Shown: positions 47,413 through 55,275 of the stretch, in pieces | Layout of the letters: each line of letters opens with the position of its first letter | Numbering within the stretch: position 1 is the first letter of the stretch | DNA from: Sulfolobus tengchongensis | GTDB taxonomy: Archaea > Thermoproteota > Thermoprotei_A > Sulfolobales > Sulfolobaceae | Length of the DNA stretch: 64,000 bases | NCBI RefSeq assembly: GCF_036967215.1 | Contig: NZ_CP146016.1 | Location: forward strand, 1,330,501 to 1,394,500 | Reading direction: 5' to 3' | Program-made: the position numbers and the translations under genes | The notes under the pieces: generated by a model | The model's database searches: none | What the model was told of the DNA's origin: nothing | The model's input: the letters and a program-made list of their open reading frames with translations, nothing else

Positions 47413-47673
47413 TTAGTCAAGAGGATTTCAATGTCTTAGGACTAATTTAAGGTATCGCATAACCATTGGATCTATTATTTTTAGATAAGTTCCCCCTTTT
47501 CTTTTTCCCATGTATTCTTGTTAAGGTTTTGTTCGTATGATATTTCTAATCTTTCTTATTTTGGTGTAAGTAGTGGAAAGGAATTTTGTTCACAAGTTAT
47601 AGAAACTTTATGGTAAAAAGAAAACAGTTTTTCACGGCAGTTTTTGGAATTCTTTTCGTGTTTAGTACAGATC

Positions 47674-47853
47674 TTATTGCATGATTATTATATCGTAGTC
47701 TGATACTTTGCTTTTTAGGTAGTTTACTTGGTTTGCTAGAAATCTTTTTATCTGTGACCTTTTTCCTATTATTTCTGCTATTCTTTCTACGTCTTCTCCT
47801 TCGAATGAATCTTGTTTTCTTGATGGTAGTTTTTCTGGTTTTATGTAGATAAA
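47674..47853 (-). pseudogene. C-terminal gene fragment, 59 codons
   Basis: The minus-strand frame between stops at 47854-47856 and 47674-47676 reads FIYIKPEKLPSRKQDSF, GEDVERIAEIIGKRSQ and RFLANQVNYLKSKVSDYD. It is charged, helical and protein-like, but has no start codon. It looks like the tail of a larger protein, maybe from a lost mobile element. The family is not recognised. Confidence 0.35.
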
Positions 47854-47856
47854 TCA

Positions 47857-47879
47857 CAATTTGTGGGTACCGCAAATTG
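47857..47879. repeat. Palindrome CAATTTG...CAAATTG
   Basis: The 7-bp arms CAATTTG and CAAATTG flank a 9-bp centre containing GGTACC, itself a palindrome. It sits directly upstream of the gene fragment at 47674-47853. It may be an operator of a lost gene or the end of a former element. Confidence 0.35.
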
Positions 47880-48152
47880 ACGGAACCAGCAAAAATTTAA
47901 GCCTATTGCAATTAAAGAAAACGCAACCACAATAATGACAATATAAAATTACAAAATATCTATTTCTCTAGTTCTCGTCAACAAATAGTTACGCACCAAA
48001 ATATAAAATATTTTATCAGTGAGCTAATGACCGTGGAATTGCTCATAACTTATAACATATCACTACTCATGTAGAGAGAGAATTATAAATACAGAAATAG
48101 TAAAATATTTCAAAAACTTTACAAAATTTACTTTTAATACTGAGTTTGTAGT

Positions 48153-49070
48153 TCATAAGTTTAATGATAATACGCTCATTCCCTCATAAATTATGTTTGC
48201 CGCTAACATACTAGTAATTTCACTTACATCGTAAGGTGGTGAAACTTCTACAACATCAAATCCAACTAACTTGTCGAACCTTAAGCGCCTAACTATTTCT
48301 ATAATCTCAAAGCTTGTTAAACCTCCAACTTCTGGTGTTCCAGTGCCTGGCGCAAATGCGGGATCAACTACATCTATATCAATAGAAATGTAAGTGGGCC
48401 CTGTTAGGGAATTAATTTCTTTAATTACTGCATCTATATTATTTTTCAAATCTCTAATAGTAAAGCTACTTACTCCTAATCTTTCTTTATCTTTAAGATC
48501 TTCTTTAGAAAAAGTAGAAGCTCTAATACCAGCTTGTACGGCGTTTTTAATTAAACTCTCTTCAATTGCTCTCCTTAACCATGTACCATGTGTGTACTTC
48601 TTTCCCCAGTATGAGTCCCAGAAATCGTAATGAGAATCAAAATGGACAATATTTACTTTCCCATATTTCCTATATATAGCCCTTAAAATTGGTAAAGTAA
48701 TTGAATGATCGCCTCCAGCTATAAACGGTACCATATCTTTGGCGGATATAATTTCATAAAGGTTATTTTGTATTACATTCATGGTGTCCTCTATATATCC
48801 TGGAACAATATTCACATCACCTAAATCGCAAGCGTTCAGCTTATCAAAAGGATATGTATCCAGAAACTGATTATAAGGTCTTAAGAGCCTAGATCCTTGT
48901 CTTATTCCCATTGGTCCAAACCTGGCTCCAGGTCTATAAGTTGTAGCGTCATCAAAAGGTATTCCTAAGAACGCAGCTTTAATTTCCTCATCCTTGGCAC
49001 ATAAGGGTAATCTAGCAAATGTGGAAACTTGCGTGAAACGAGGAGACTTTAAAGCATCTATTTGTCTCAT
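48153..49070 (-). CDS. speB: Agmatinase/arginase-family ureohydrolase
   Basis: A 305-residue binuclear manganese enzyme. Metal ligands: H122 (AGGDHSITLP), D145, H147 and D149 (HFDSHYDFWD), D231 and D233 (SIDIDVVDPAFAPGTGTPE). The GTGTPE block and absence of arginase-specific residues favour agmatinase, which turns agmatine into putrescine and urea. Its neighbours are two aminotransferases and two permeases, a set that could carry putrescine further. It is also needed for polyamine synthesis, so this could be a housekeeping gene. A TATA-like TTTAAAAAG lies about 25 bp upstream. Confidence 0.85.
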   Translation of the reverse strand: MRQIDALKSPRFTQVSTFARLPLCAKDEEIKAAFLGIPFDDATTYRPGARFGPMGIRQGSRLLRPYNQFLDTYPFDKLNACDLGDVNIVPGYIEDTMNVIQNNLYEIISAKDMVPFIAGGDHSITLPILRAIYRKYGKVNIVHFDSHYDFWDSYWGKKYTHGTWLRRAIEESLIKNAVQAGIRASTFSKEDLKDKERLGVSSFTIRDLKNNIDAVIKEINSLTGPTYISIDIDVVDPAFAPGTGTPEVGGLTSFEIIEIVRRLRFDKLVGFDVVEVSPPYDVSEITSMLAANIIYEGMSVLSLNL

Positions 49071-49347
49071 AACTAAACATCGGATTATGAACTTTTTAAA
49101 TTAACGTATTTTGAATGTTAGCACCAAACGACTTTTTAAACAAACTCATGGGTGTATTAACAAGGAGCCTTTCAGGTTTCCTTTGTAAATCGTAATTGAT
49201 CAATCTATACTAGATAATTAAAATTGATCTATCATATTCAGTAATACTTTTAAGGAGTCCAGAATGATACCATATTACGATATTGTGTAATAGTCAGACC
49301 ACGTATTAACTCCTCCAATAGTATCCATATATTTATCATTATCTATA
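49071..49347. other. Intergenic region upstream of agmatinase
   Basis: About 280 bp between the agmatinase start and the IS. It carries the agmatinase promoter at the left end; nothing else was recognised. Confidence 0.4.
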
Positions 49348-49356
49348 CGAGTGAGA

Positions 49357-50407
49357 TAGTGTGTGTAGTATCTGAATTATCTCTTTGCGAAGTATAAATT
49401 TGTTTCACTAAATTTACTCTAGACTAAACTCATTAAATAACACGCTACGCCACGCGAACCGCGTGAACCTCACCCACCAAGAAATCAGCCATCTCCCTCA
49501 TAACGTGATAAACCCAAAACTTCAAAAGAGCAGCCTTACCTTGAAGAACACCCCTAGCGCGAATCCCATCACCAAACATCCTCTTCACAGCAGATATCAC
49601 AACCTCAACCCTCCACCTCTTACCATAACCCCTTTTCCTACTCCAATCACGTGGCGACTCCCTATACTCTAAAATAGTATCACGCCTCCTCGGACTAGCC
49701 CTATCCACATTAGCCGACCTCTTAGGCGGAATCACAACCTCAGGAACTAGATCATAAATAGCATTAGAATCATAAGCCTTATCCCCATAAAACTTCGTAA
49801 CCCTCCCACCCCCTTCACTTACCTCCTTAATTACCTTAACTGCCGACTTAACTTCAGAGTTCTCAACCTCAGCCTTCAAAACCTTCATGGAATTAGCATC
49901 AACGTGAACTACTATTTTGAGGAACTTTCCCTTTCCTCCCTTTTTCCACTTTGCCCTTATGTACCTACCTCCTTGTTCAACGCTTATTCCCGTGCCGTCG
50001 CTTATTAGTTCTACTTCATCCTTGACTTTGTTGAAGTCTAGTTGCATGTTTTTTAGTCTTAGGTGGATTGTCTTGTAGTCTAGGTATACTGGTATTATTC
50101 CCATTTTGTATAGTGCTCTCAGAATTCCCTCTATTTCTCTGTATGTGAAGAATACGTAGAGGAAGGCTAGGAATTGGTTGAACATGAGTGGTGCTTTGTA
50201 GGGTCTTGTTTTTGCCTTCTTGTTATCCTCCTCTAGAAGTTCGTACCAATGTTCAAACACGTAGTAGGGGAATATCATCTCGTATCTAGTTATGAGGTTC
50301 TCGTCGTACTTTGACCAATCTCTAGTGTATCTCCTTTCCTCAGAGGACATGATTATCATTGGTATTATGCCATTTTAACCTTAACTCTAGAGAAACTCCA
50401 CAAACTA
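49357..50407 (-). mobile_element. IS5-family insertion sequence, copy 2 (1,051 bp)
   Basis: Same length, ends and orientation as copy 1 at 43944-44994. The 9-bp target duplication CGAGTGAGA lies at 49348-49356 and 50408-50416. The duplication is perfect and the transposase protein identical, so both insertions are recent. This copy interrupts no recognised gene; the insertion lies between agmatinase and a Cys-rich hypothetical gene. The pair brackets about 5 kb in direct orientation. Confidence 0.9.
49445..50359 (-). CDS. IS5-family DDE transposase (copy 2)
   Basis: Identical in protein to the transposase at 44032-44946, with D121, D193 and E252 as the DDE set. The frame is intact. See that entry for the domain layout. 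Confidence 0.9.
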   Translation of the reverse strand: MIIMSSEERRYTRDWSKYDENLITRYEMIFPYYVFEHWYELLEEDNKKAKTRPYKAPLMFNQFLAFLYVFFTYREIEGILRALYKMGIIPVYLDYKTIHLRLKNMQLDFNKVKDEVELISDGTGISVEQGGRYIRAKWKKGGKGKFLKIVVHVDANSMKVLKAEVENSEVKSAVKVIKEVSEGGGRVTKFYGDKAYDSNAIYDLVPEVVIPPKRSANVDRASPRRRDTILEYRESPRDWSRKRGYGKRWRVEVVISAVKRMFGDGIRARGVLQGKAALLKFWVYHVMREMADFLVGEVHAVRVA

Positions 50408-50521
50408 CGAGTGAGATGACTTTACTCAATTAATTTTATATTGAATAATAAGAAATAAAATACAATCTGCAAAGGAAACTTGAATTGCCTCTATGATTAC
50501 TGTCCAACTATTTGTTTTCTG

Positions 50522-50980
50522 TTACAGATAAATACATGTATACAAAAAGAGTATATTATCTATTATTTCTTGTTCATTGTCAATGACTTCGTTAACCTTT
50601 TTTGATCTATGAAATAGTGCAGAAAATTTTCCGTATAAGTCTCTAAAAATGTGATAAACCTCAATACAATCAATATTAAGATCAAACTTCTTGCAAAATT
50701 CTATTGTCTTCTTCTCCCATGCTTTCCCTCTATATTTATTGATACTTTCTGAAAATTCTTTACAACCATCTTTACAATTTTTATGTTCACAAATATCTTT
50801 GCATTTTTCAAATATCATTTTCTTAACGTATTCATCTATCTTTGTAATTCTCTCGTATAGTCCTCTAAAATCTGCTCCTATCATTAATAATTGTTCTGGT
50901 GATACTTTGACACTATGTGAAACAGACTCTATATTTTTAATAATTTCCCTTATTTTTTCATCAGTCGATAATTTTGCCAT
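50522..50980 (-). CDS. Cys-rich hypothetical protein
   Basis: A helical, Lys/Glu-rich protein of 152 residues from the ATG at 50980 (MAKLSTDEK); a longer frame to 51040 exists but would overlap the tail of the preceding fragment. The middle has CKDICEHKNCKDGCKEF, four Cys that could bind a metal. The C-terminal part IEVYHIFRDLYGKFSALFH has a HEPN-like feel, but I cannot show the R-x4-6-H motif. It probably was the second gene of a small accessory operon whose first gene is now truncated (51012-51160). Confidence 0.45.
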   Translation of the reverse strand: MAKLSTDEKIREIIKNIESVSHSVKVSPEQLLMIGADFRGLYERITKIDEYVKKMIFEKCKDICEHKNCKDGCKEFSESINKYRGKAWEKKTIEFCKKFDLNIDCIEVYHIFRDLYGKFSALFHRSKKVNEVIDNEQEIIDNILFLYTCIYL

Positions 50981-51011
50981 ATTAATTACATGTTGTCTAT
51001 TTATACCACAT

Positions 51012-51160
51012 TTAGTGAGTAAGTTTCTCGTTCTCTCCAAGCTTCATCACTATTTCGATGACATTGTTTAGAGTTTCTTCATTAATATCACCATGATCTG
51101 CTAATCTAATAAAATAACCATTCCCAATTTGCTTTATCCATGATGAGAAATAAAGTCCTT
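51012..51160 (-). pseudogene. Gene tail cut off by the IS605-type remnant
   Basis: The minus strand reads SSWIKQIGNGYFIRLADHG then DINEETLNNVIEIVMKLGENEKLTH and a stop at 51012. The start is missing because the TnpB-bearing segment begins about 51165. It ends 31 bp before the likely start of the Cys-rich gene on the same strand, so the two were probably an operon. Family not recognised. Confidence 0.45.
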
Positions 51161-51252
51161 TACAAAAATGCGGGCAGAAAGCTTCGCCTTTTTTAAGGCG
51201 GAGATGAATGCCCGCGTAATGTTTTTAAACAGTTTCTTCAGAAATAAGCATG

Positions 51253-51357
51253 TGCTGAGGGCTTCAGAGCGAGCTACCCGTGAGGGTAGTTCCATCGAGG
51301 AGGAGATCGTGACAATCAAAAATGAAGATCTACTCCTCGGCTCTGGAGCCCTTAGCA
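51253..51357 (+). ncRNA. Three-way-junction RNA-like fold next to tnpB
   Basis: P1: TGCTGAGGGCTTCAGAGC (51253-51270) pairs with GCTCTGGAGCCCTTAGCA (51340-51357), 18 bp with two G-U pairs. P2: CTACCC-GTGA-GGGTAG (51274-51289), a hairpin with a GNRA-type tetraloop. P3: CGAGGAG-G-AGATC (51296-51308) pairs with GATCT-A-CTCCTCG (51327-51339), 12 bp and one mismatch, closing an 18-nt loop. Linkers are 3, 6 and 0 nt. The strand is assumed from tnpB; the fold was read by eye and not computed. It may be a guide-RNA scaffold, a transposon-end structure or a regulatory RNA. Confidence 0.45.
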
Positions 51358-51372
51358 GAACGCTATTTGGCT

Positions 51373-51762
51373 GGTAAGAGGTTAGTTGATGAAGCAAAAA
51401 GACTGGGTGCTAACTACATAGTCCTAGAGGATCTGAATAAGATGATTTCTCATGTGAAGGGGTTGAAGAAGAATTATAGGGAGAAACTATATTTGATGCA
51501 ATATAGACGTGTTCAACAATGGGTTGAGTGGCAGGCTAAGAAGCATGGATTAAACGTAATATACATTAAACCAGCGTATAGTTCAACTACTTGTCCCAAG
51601 TGTGGAGAAAAAATGGTTGAAAGTAATTATCGTACACTTAAGTGTGTAAAATGTGGTTTTGAGGATCATCGTGATTTCGTAGCAGTGTATAATCTTTGTG
51701 CGAGGGGGTCTCTGACCCTCTTAAGTGCCCCTCAAATGAGAGATGTAACTCCGAATCGATGA
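51373..51762 (+). pseudogene. TnpB C-terminal fragment (RuvC-like, zinc ribbon)
   Basis: TnpB homology begins at about [23 protein letters not shown] (51376 on) and runs to the stop at 51762. The RuvC Glu (IVLEDLN) is kept. The zinc ribbon CPKCGEKM...CVKCGFEDH is kept, as is the last catalytic Asp ([10 protein letters not shown]), although the usual D-R-D has become H-R-D-F. The N-terminal domain and the first catalytic Asp are missing, so nuclease activity is not expected. An open frame continues upstream to 51322 through the structured segment, but that part is not TnpB-like. Confidence 0.75.
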
Positions 51763-51807
51763 GGGGAATCCTCGCCCTTTTGATGGCGGGGAGCAAGTCA
51801 GTGCATT

Positions 51808-51929
51808 ATGAAATGTATCGTCAAAAATTTCTTAAGGAAGAGAGATATTCTATGCCCATGTTTCCTCAGAAATCAAATCTAGAGCTACATCATTTATTAT
51901 TAGCAGATACTCTGAAGAGTATTGTATAA
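51808..51929 (+). pseudogene. Gene tail right of the IS605-type remnant
   Basis: After the transposon end the plus strand reads YEMYRQKFLKEERYSMP and FPQKSNLELHHLLLADTLKSIV to a stop at 51929. It is protein-like but without start; the in-frame upstream part runs through transposon sequence. It is on the opposite strand from the fragment on the left side, so the element did not simply split one gene. Unknown family. Confidence 0.35.
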
Positions 51930-52050
51930 ATTGTTGATATCAGTTTATTAAAGTGATTTATTTTAATTGAAATATAAGTCCAAAATTCCATAAACGTGTT
52001 TGAAAATATGAGAATAACTTATAACTTAAAAACGTAATGAAAAGAGAGAT

Positions 52051-52710
52051 ATGGCATTACAGGATTTTATATCAAGACTGATAGCGTGTCAAAGATGTCC
52101 TAGACTTGTAGAGTATAGGAATAATTTCCCATACGATTATTGGAGAAAACCAGTACCGCCTAATGGTAAGATAGATGCTCAGATAGTAATTATAGGCTTA
52201 GCTCCTGCCGGGCACGGGGGTAATCGAACTGGAAGGATGTTCACTGGTGATGAAAGCTCAAATAATTTAGCTACTGCTCTATATTCAGTGAGACTTGCAA
52301 ATCAACCTTTCTCGGTTTCTAAAGATGATGGACTTGAACTGTATAACGTATATATAACTTCTGTATTAAAATGTGCACCTCCACAAAATAAGCCTACTAG
52401 GAGTGAGATAATGAATTGCCTTACGTTTTTAGAGGAAGAAATAAGAATGTTAGAGAACGCTAAAGTTTACGTTGCCTTGGGTAAAATTGCATGGGATGCT
52501 TTAATAGACGTTTTTAGGAGATTAGGCTATAAGGTTCCTAATGTTAAGTTCTCTCACGGAGCTTTAATAAGAGTTGAAAAACCGGATTCAAAAGTAGTTT
52601 TTCTGTTAGGTAGTTATCATCCTAGTCCACGAAATATGAAGACTAGGAGACTTACGATGGAGATGCTGATTGAGATATTTAAAACTGCTAAGATGCTTGC
52701 CTCATCATGA
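52051..52710 (+). CDS. udgB: Family 5 uracil-DNA glycosylase (UDGb)
   Basis: A 219-residue DNA repair enzyme that removes uracil and other deaminated bases. Motif A GLAPAGHGGNRTGR (49-62) is diagnostic for family 5: the polar Asp/Asn of other UDGs is absent. Motif B is GSYHPSPRN with H190. Four Cys for the [4Fe-4S] cluster are C13, C16, C108 and C123. The role fits a hyperthermophile with high cytosine deamination. It is transcribed alone, with a TATA-like ATAACTTAAAAACG about 25 bp upstream. Confidence 0.9.
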   Translation: MALQDFISRLIACQRCPRLVEYRNNFPYDYWRKPVPPNGKIDAQIVIIGLAPAGHGGNRTGRMFTGDESSNNLATALYSVRLANQPFSVSKDDGLELYNVYITSVLKCAPPQNKPTRSEIMNCLTFLEEEIRMLENAKVYVALGKIAWDALIDVFRRLGYKVPNVKFSHGALIRVEKPDSKVVFLLGSYHPSPRNMKTRRLTMEMLIEIFKTAKMLASS

Positions 52711-52949
52711 CGTCCCAGACTTATTTGGAAATCTTCACACTCACTCTTTTATTACAATGCGTCATAAGTTTTAATTCGGATTATAAATGACTAAATATGC
52801 GTCAGTTCTACATTGCCTTTATTACCTATTTGAAAGAAATTATGCACGATTCATTAATTTCAAGATACTGGGAACTTCATTAACTCTCATAATATGCTTA
52901 TTATGAAGCTAAATCCTATCAACCTTTAAAATCATTTATAACGCTAATA

Positions 52950-53216
52950 TTAGCTATTATTTCCATTTGATAAAACATATCTCACCACTAGCCTCTCGGG
53001 AAAGTTAACAATTGATAGATTGCCACTATCGTCAACTACTTCACATTCTTCAGTATCTTTATTACATTTTATCCAAAGATTATCAATCCTTATTCCGTTC
53101 TGCTTTATATTTTCAATATCAATATCCTTAGTTACAATTCTACTAATTTCCAATTTAAATCCAAAAGCCTCTGGTTGTTCTATAAGGTATCTTATGTCAG
53201 ATATTGCAACTCCCAT
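52950..53216 (-). CDS. Small hypothetical protein, 88 residues
   Basis: Begins MGVAISDIRYLIEQPEAFGF at the ATG 53216; a TATA-like TTATATT about 26 bp upstream supports this start over the codon at 53231. Beta-rich and acidic, with CNKDTEEC (two Cys). It reads like a single small beta domain. It follows the gene at 53252-53545 on the same strand with a 35-bp gap. No family was recognised. The 240 bp between UDGb and this gene hold nothing seen. Confidence 0.4.
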   Translation of the reverse strand: MGVAISDIRYLIEQPEAFGFKLEISRIVTKDIDIENIKQNGIRIDNLWIKCNKDTEECEVVDDSGNLSIVNFPERLVVRYVLSNGNNS

Positions 53217-53251
53217 TATAAATAAAAGCATACTAATAGAATATAAAATCT

Positions 53252-53545
53252 TTAGTCCGAAAGTAGGGTTTCATCTACATTATAAACATATAATTTTTCA
53301 TTAATCTTTACGATTTTCGTATTATCATCACCATTATTCTTGTTTTCATCAATTTTTATTTCGAATTTAACATTATTATCTCTGTTAATATATGTTATAG
53401 AATTCCCATTAATTTTCCCAGAATATACCTTCTTCTCATCTCCACAGAAGCTCACAAGGAGGAATCTCTTACCATCTTTACAGACGCTCAAGAACGACGA
53501 GCACTCCTTTTCCGATAACAGATTTAGTATTACTTCGTAATTCAT
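53252..53545 (-). CDS. Small hypothetical protein, 97 residues
   Basis: Starts MNYEVILNLLSEKECSSFL at the ATG 53545. Beta-rich, very Asn/Asp/Lys-rich with a low-complexity turn ENKNNGDDN. Two Cys in the first third (SVCKDGKRF, SFCGDEKK). No recognised domain. It is upstream of, and probably transcribed near, the 88-residue gene. Codon use is as in neighbours. Both could be strain-specific accessory genes. Confidence 0.4.
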   Translation of the reverse strand: MNYEVILNLLSEKECSSFLSVCKDGKRFLLVSFCGDEKKVYSGKINGNSITYINRDNNVKFEIKIDENKNNGDDNTKIVKINEKLYVYNVDETLLSD

Positions 53546-53578
53546 AGTATATGACTTTTTAAAAAATTTAAAAAACAT

Positions 53579-54066
53579 TGTCGCTTATAATACGCTATCT
53601 TGAAAATACTTAATTGCATTTGTCTGCCTACAGCTTTAAGTATCATTTGTGAACTTAGTTAAATTTACGTGATACCTTGATAACGAGATTAATAAGAGAT
53701 TTACGGAAGACCAGACAGGAGATTTATCAGTATCAATTTATTCTTCTAGAGCAACTGAACTTTGGACAAAAAATTTTCCAATTCCCTTCGGTTTATATAT
53801 TCGCTCATTAAAAGACTAACCCGAACAACCTTAGACGAATTCAAAAACCTTGAGGACTACTTTTTACTCTACTGAGAACTAAGGTCGCATATAAACGAGA
53901 ATGAGGTAGAGAAAGAAAAGCAAGAGACTTGCGAGATTTGGACAAGAATTAAGATGAGATGTTGAGATGGTAGCAAAGGAGATTAAGGTGACGAAAGAAA
54001 GGTGGGGCTGAGATACATTGTTATTAAAATAAGAGTTTTAAGTATCTTTAACTCTTATTTAGCAAA
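53579..54066. other. Intergenic region with a decayed coding segment
   Basis: From about 53812 the plus strand reads IKRLTRTTLDEFKNLEDYFLLY, stop, ELRSHINENEVEKEKQETCEIW, then more stops. The single frame over about 130 bp with one stop suggests a recently inactivated gene; the family is not recognised. On the right, TATA-like TTATTAAAATAAG precedes the carbonic-anhydrase-like gene. Confidence 0.35.
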
Positions 54067-54678
54067 ATGAGACTGATTATATCCTGCATGGATAGGAGAC
54101 TGAATTCCTATATTAGGAAAAATTATCCAAATGCAGTGGTTATTAGAAACGCTGGAGCTAATGTTAACTCTCTCATAAATACTCTCGAAAAATACAAGAA
54201 TAATGTTGATGAAGTAGTACTGTTACCTCATACGGACTGTGGCGCAATGAAAGTTGTTTTTTCCTCACTGAAAGAGGGAAAGAAGTTGACTTCAATTGTT
54301 GAGGAAAGCCTAGTAAATCAGTTTAGCTCTAAAAGATTTGATTCTCTTTCTGACCTAGAAAGATTGAATTTAGAAATTCAAAGCGAAAGATTAATAAGGA
54401 TATTTGGAAATAAGGTCAAAGCTGAGCTAATAGATGTAAATAAAATAGATGTTCCACCAACCAAAGATCCCTATATGGTCTATTTAACTAAACCCTCTCC
54501 ACCAGTGGAATTGGGATCTAATGTTTACGTGATCTCAGCAGATGATAAGGACATTTGGGATAGTTTAGATATAGCAATATACGGGATGAGAATAAGTAGA
54601 GTTGTCGTTAATGATCCAAAATTAGCTGAAAAAGTAAAGAGTATCTACCCATCAGTGACAACATCTACTTCTTTTTAA
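54067..54678 (+). CDS. Beta-class carbonic anhydrase-like protein
   Basis: A 203-residue protein. The zinc-site motifs of beta carbonic anhydrases are present: C7-x-D9-x-R11 (SCMDRRL) and H55-x2-C58 (LPHTDCGAM), with RNAGANVN between. The first half is clearly of the family; the rest (from about residue 90) is unlike typical enzymes. It may hydrate CO2, of use to a CO2-fixing organism, or be a diverged relative. Transcribed alone; its 3' end overlaps the convergent DUF433 gene by 14 bp. Confidence 0.7.
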   Translation: MRLIISCMDRRLNSYIRKNYPNAVVIRNAGANVNSLINTLEKYKNNVDEVVLLPHTDCGAMKVVFSSLKEGKKLTSIVEESLVNQFSSKRFDSLSDLERLNLEIQSERLIRIFGNKVKAELIDVNKIDVPPTKDPYMVYLTKPSPPVELGSNVYVISADDKDIWDSLDIAIYGMRISRVVVNDPKLAEKVKSIYPSVTTSTSF

Positions 54679-55207
54679 TACAATTAAAAGCATCAACAAT
54701 TACTGATGCGGGATCATTAAACGATGATAGTGACAAGTGGAAATCGTCCACTACTGATGCAGAGTAAAGTATTGACTCAATTACAGCTTCTTTTGGTATT
54801 CCCAACTCCTCCGCTACTTGTGATATCTCCTTACCCTCATATAATTTGTTTAATACATCAATTACTTTTACATCATAGTTTTTTATTTTTGGATCATATC
54901 TGCTTTCCTTATAATCTACATATTTATACTCTGTAGGGCCCAATTTCTTCTTTAGCTTAGCTGGAACTTTCGGCTTTATCTTTCCATATTTCAAAATCTT
55001 CATAATATCAATTGCGTACATTATACACTCTTGTATCTGCTTCAAATTTAATTGGTTATAAAAGACCTTTGAGACTTCCTCGTATGTTCTATCTTTAGCT
55101 AGTTCATATAGTACGTTCTCTGGTCTAATCAAGGTACCAGCTATAATTGGTCTTCCAAAATGAATATCCTTATACACGACAAGATAATAATATCCCGGTA
55201 ATTCCAT
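54665..55207 (-). CDS. DUF433-type antitoxin-like protein with two repeats
   Basis: A protein of 180 residues from the ATG at 55207 (MELPGYYYLVV); a TATA-like ATTTATAA is about 25 bp upstream, so the longer frame to 55273 is not used. The first unit (HFGRPIIAGTLIRPENVLYELAKDRTYEEVSKVFY) is a clear DUF433 helix-turn-helix-like motif. A second, weaker unit (VIDVLNKLYEGKEISQVAEELGIPKEAVIESILYSA) follows. DUF433 proteins are often antitoxins or DNA-binding, but no toxin is adjacent. Confidence 0.6.
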   Translation of the reverse strand: MELPGYYYLVVYKDIHFGRPIIAGTLIRPENVLYELAKDRTYEEVSKVFYNQLNLKQIQECIMYAIDIMKILKYGKIKPKVPAKLKKKLGPTEYKYVDYKESRYDPKIKNYDVKVIDVLNKLYEGKEISQVAEELGIPKEAVIESILYSASVVDDFHLSLSSFNDPASVIVDAFNCIKKK

Positions 55208-55275
55208 AAAGAACTTTATCTTAACTAACTTATAAATACATTTTAGAATACAAGAGAATTTCTCCGCGTTCAAGT

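Larger units (their letters stand above)
47413..48152. other. Intergenic region with a gene fragment and palindrome
   Basis: 740 bp between the broken permease and agmatinase. Only a gene fragment (47674-47853) and a palindrome (47857-47879), described separately, were recognised. A longer minus-strand frame at 47597-47875 encodes an implausible run of Arg and Lys and is an out-of-frame reading of the same fragment. The rest is AT-rich spacer. Confidence 0.4.
51165..51803 (+). mobile_element. IS200/IS605-type remnant with truncated tnpB
   Basis: The segment starts after CTTTAC (TTAC is a usual insertion target of the group) and ends near GCAAGTCAG. Left hairpin: GCGGGCA (51170-51176) with TGCCCGC (51209-51215) enclosing CTTCGCCTT/AAGGCGGAG. 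Right hairpin: CTCGCC (51771-51776) with GGCGGG (51785-51790), as at the tnpB 3' end, where omega/re-RNA arises in this group. No tnpA is present and tnpB lacks its N-terminal two thirds. The central part (51253-51357) is a separate three-way-junction-like fold. Confidence 0.65.

Noticed and set aside
47597-47875. 92-codon Arg/Lys-rich frame on the minus strand
   Set aside because: Its run of arginines is an out-of-frame reading; another frame of the same strand gives a normal protein fragment.
43944-50407. Composite transposon formed by the two identical IS copies
   Set aside because: The copies are in direct orientation and each has its own different 9-bp target duplication, so they inserted independently.
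51168-51377. 69-codon frame through the structured segment before tnpB
   Set aside because: The DNA forms three stems and the peptide has no TnpB or other similarity; pairing explains the sequence better.
54724-54936. Plus-strand open frame within the DUF433 gene
   Set aside because: Low-quality Leu/Pro/His translation opposite a clear gene; a shadow frame.
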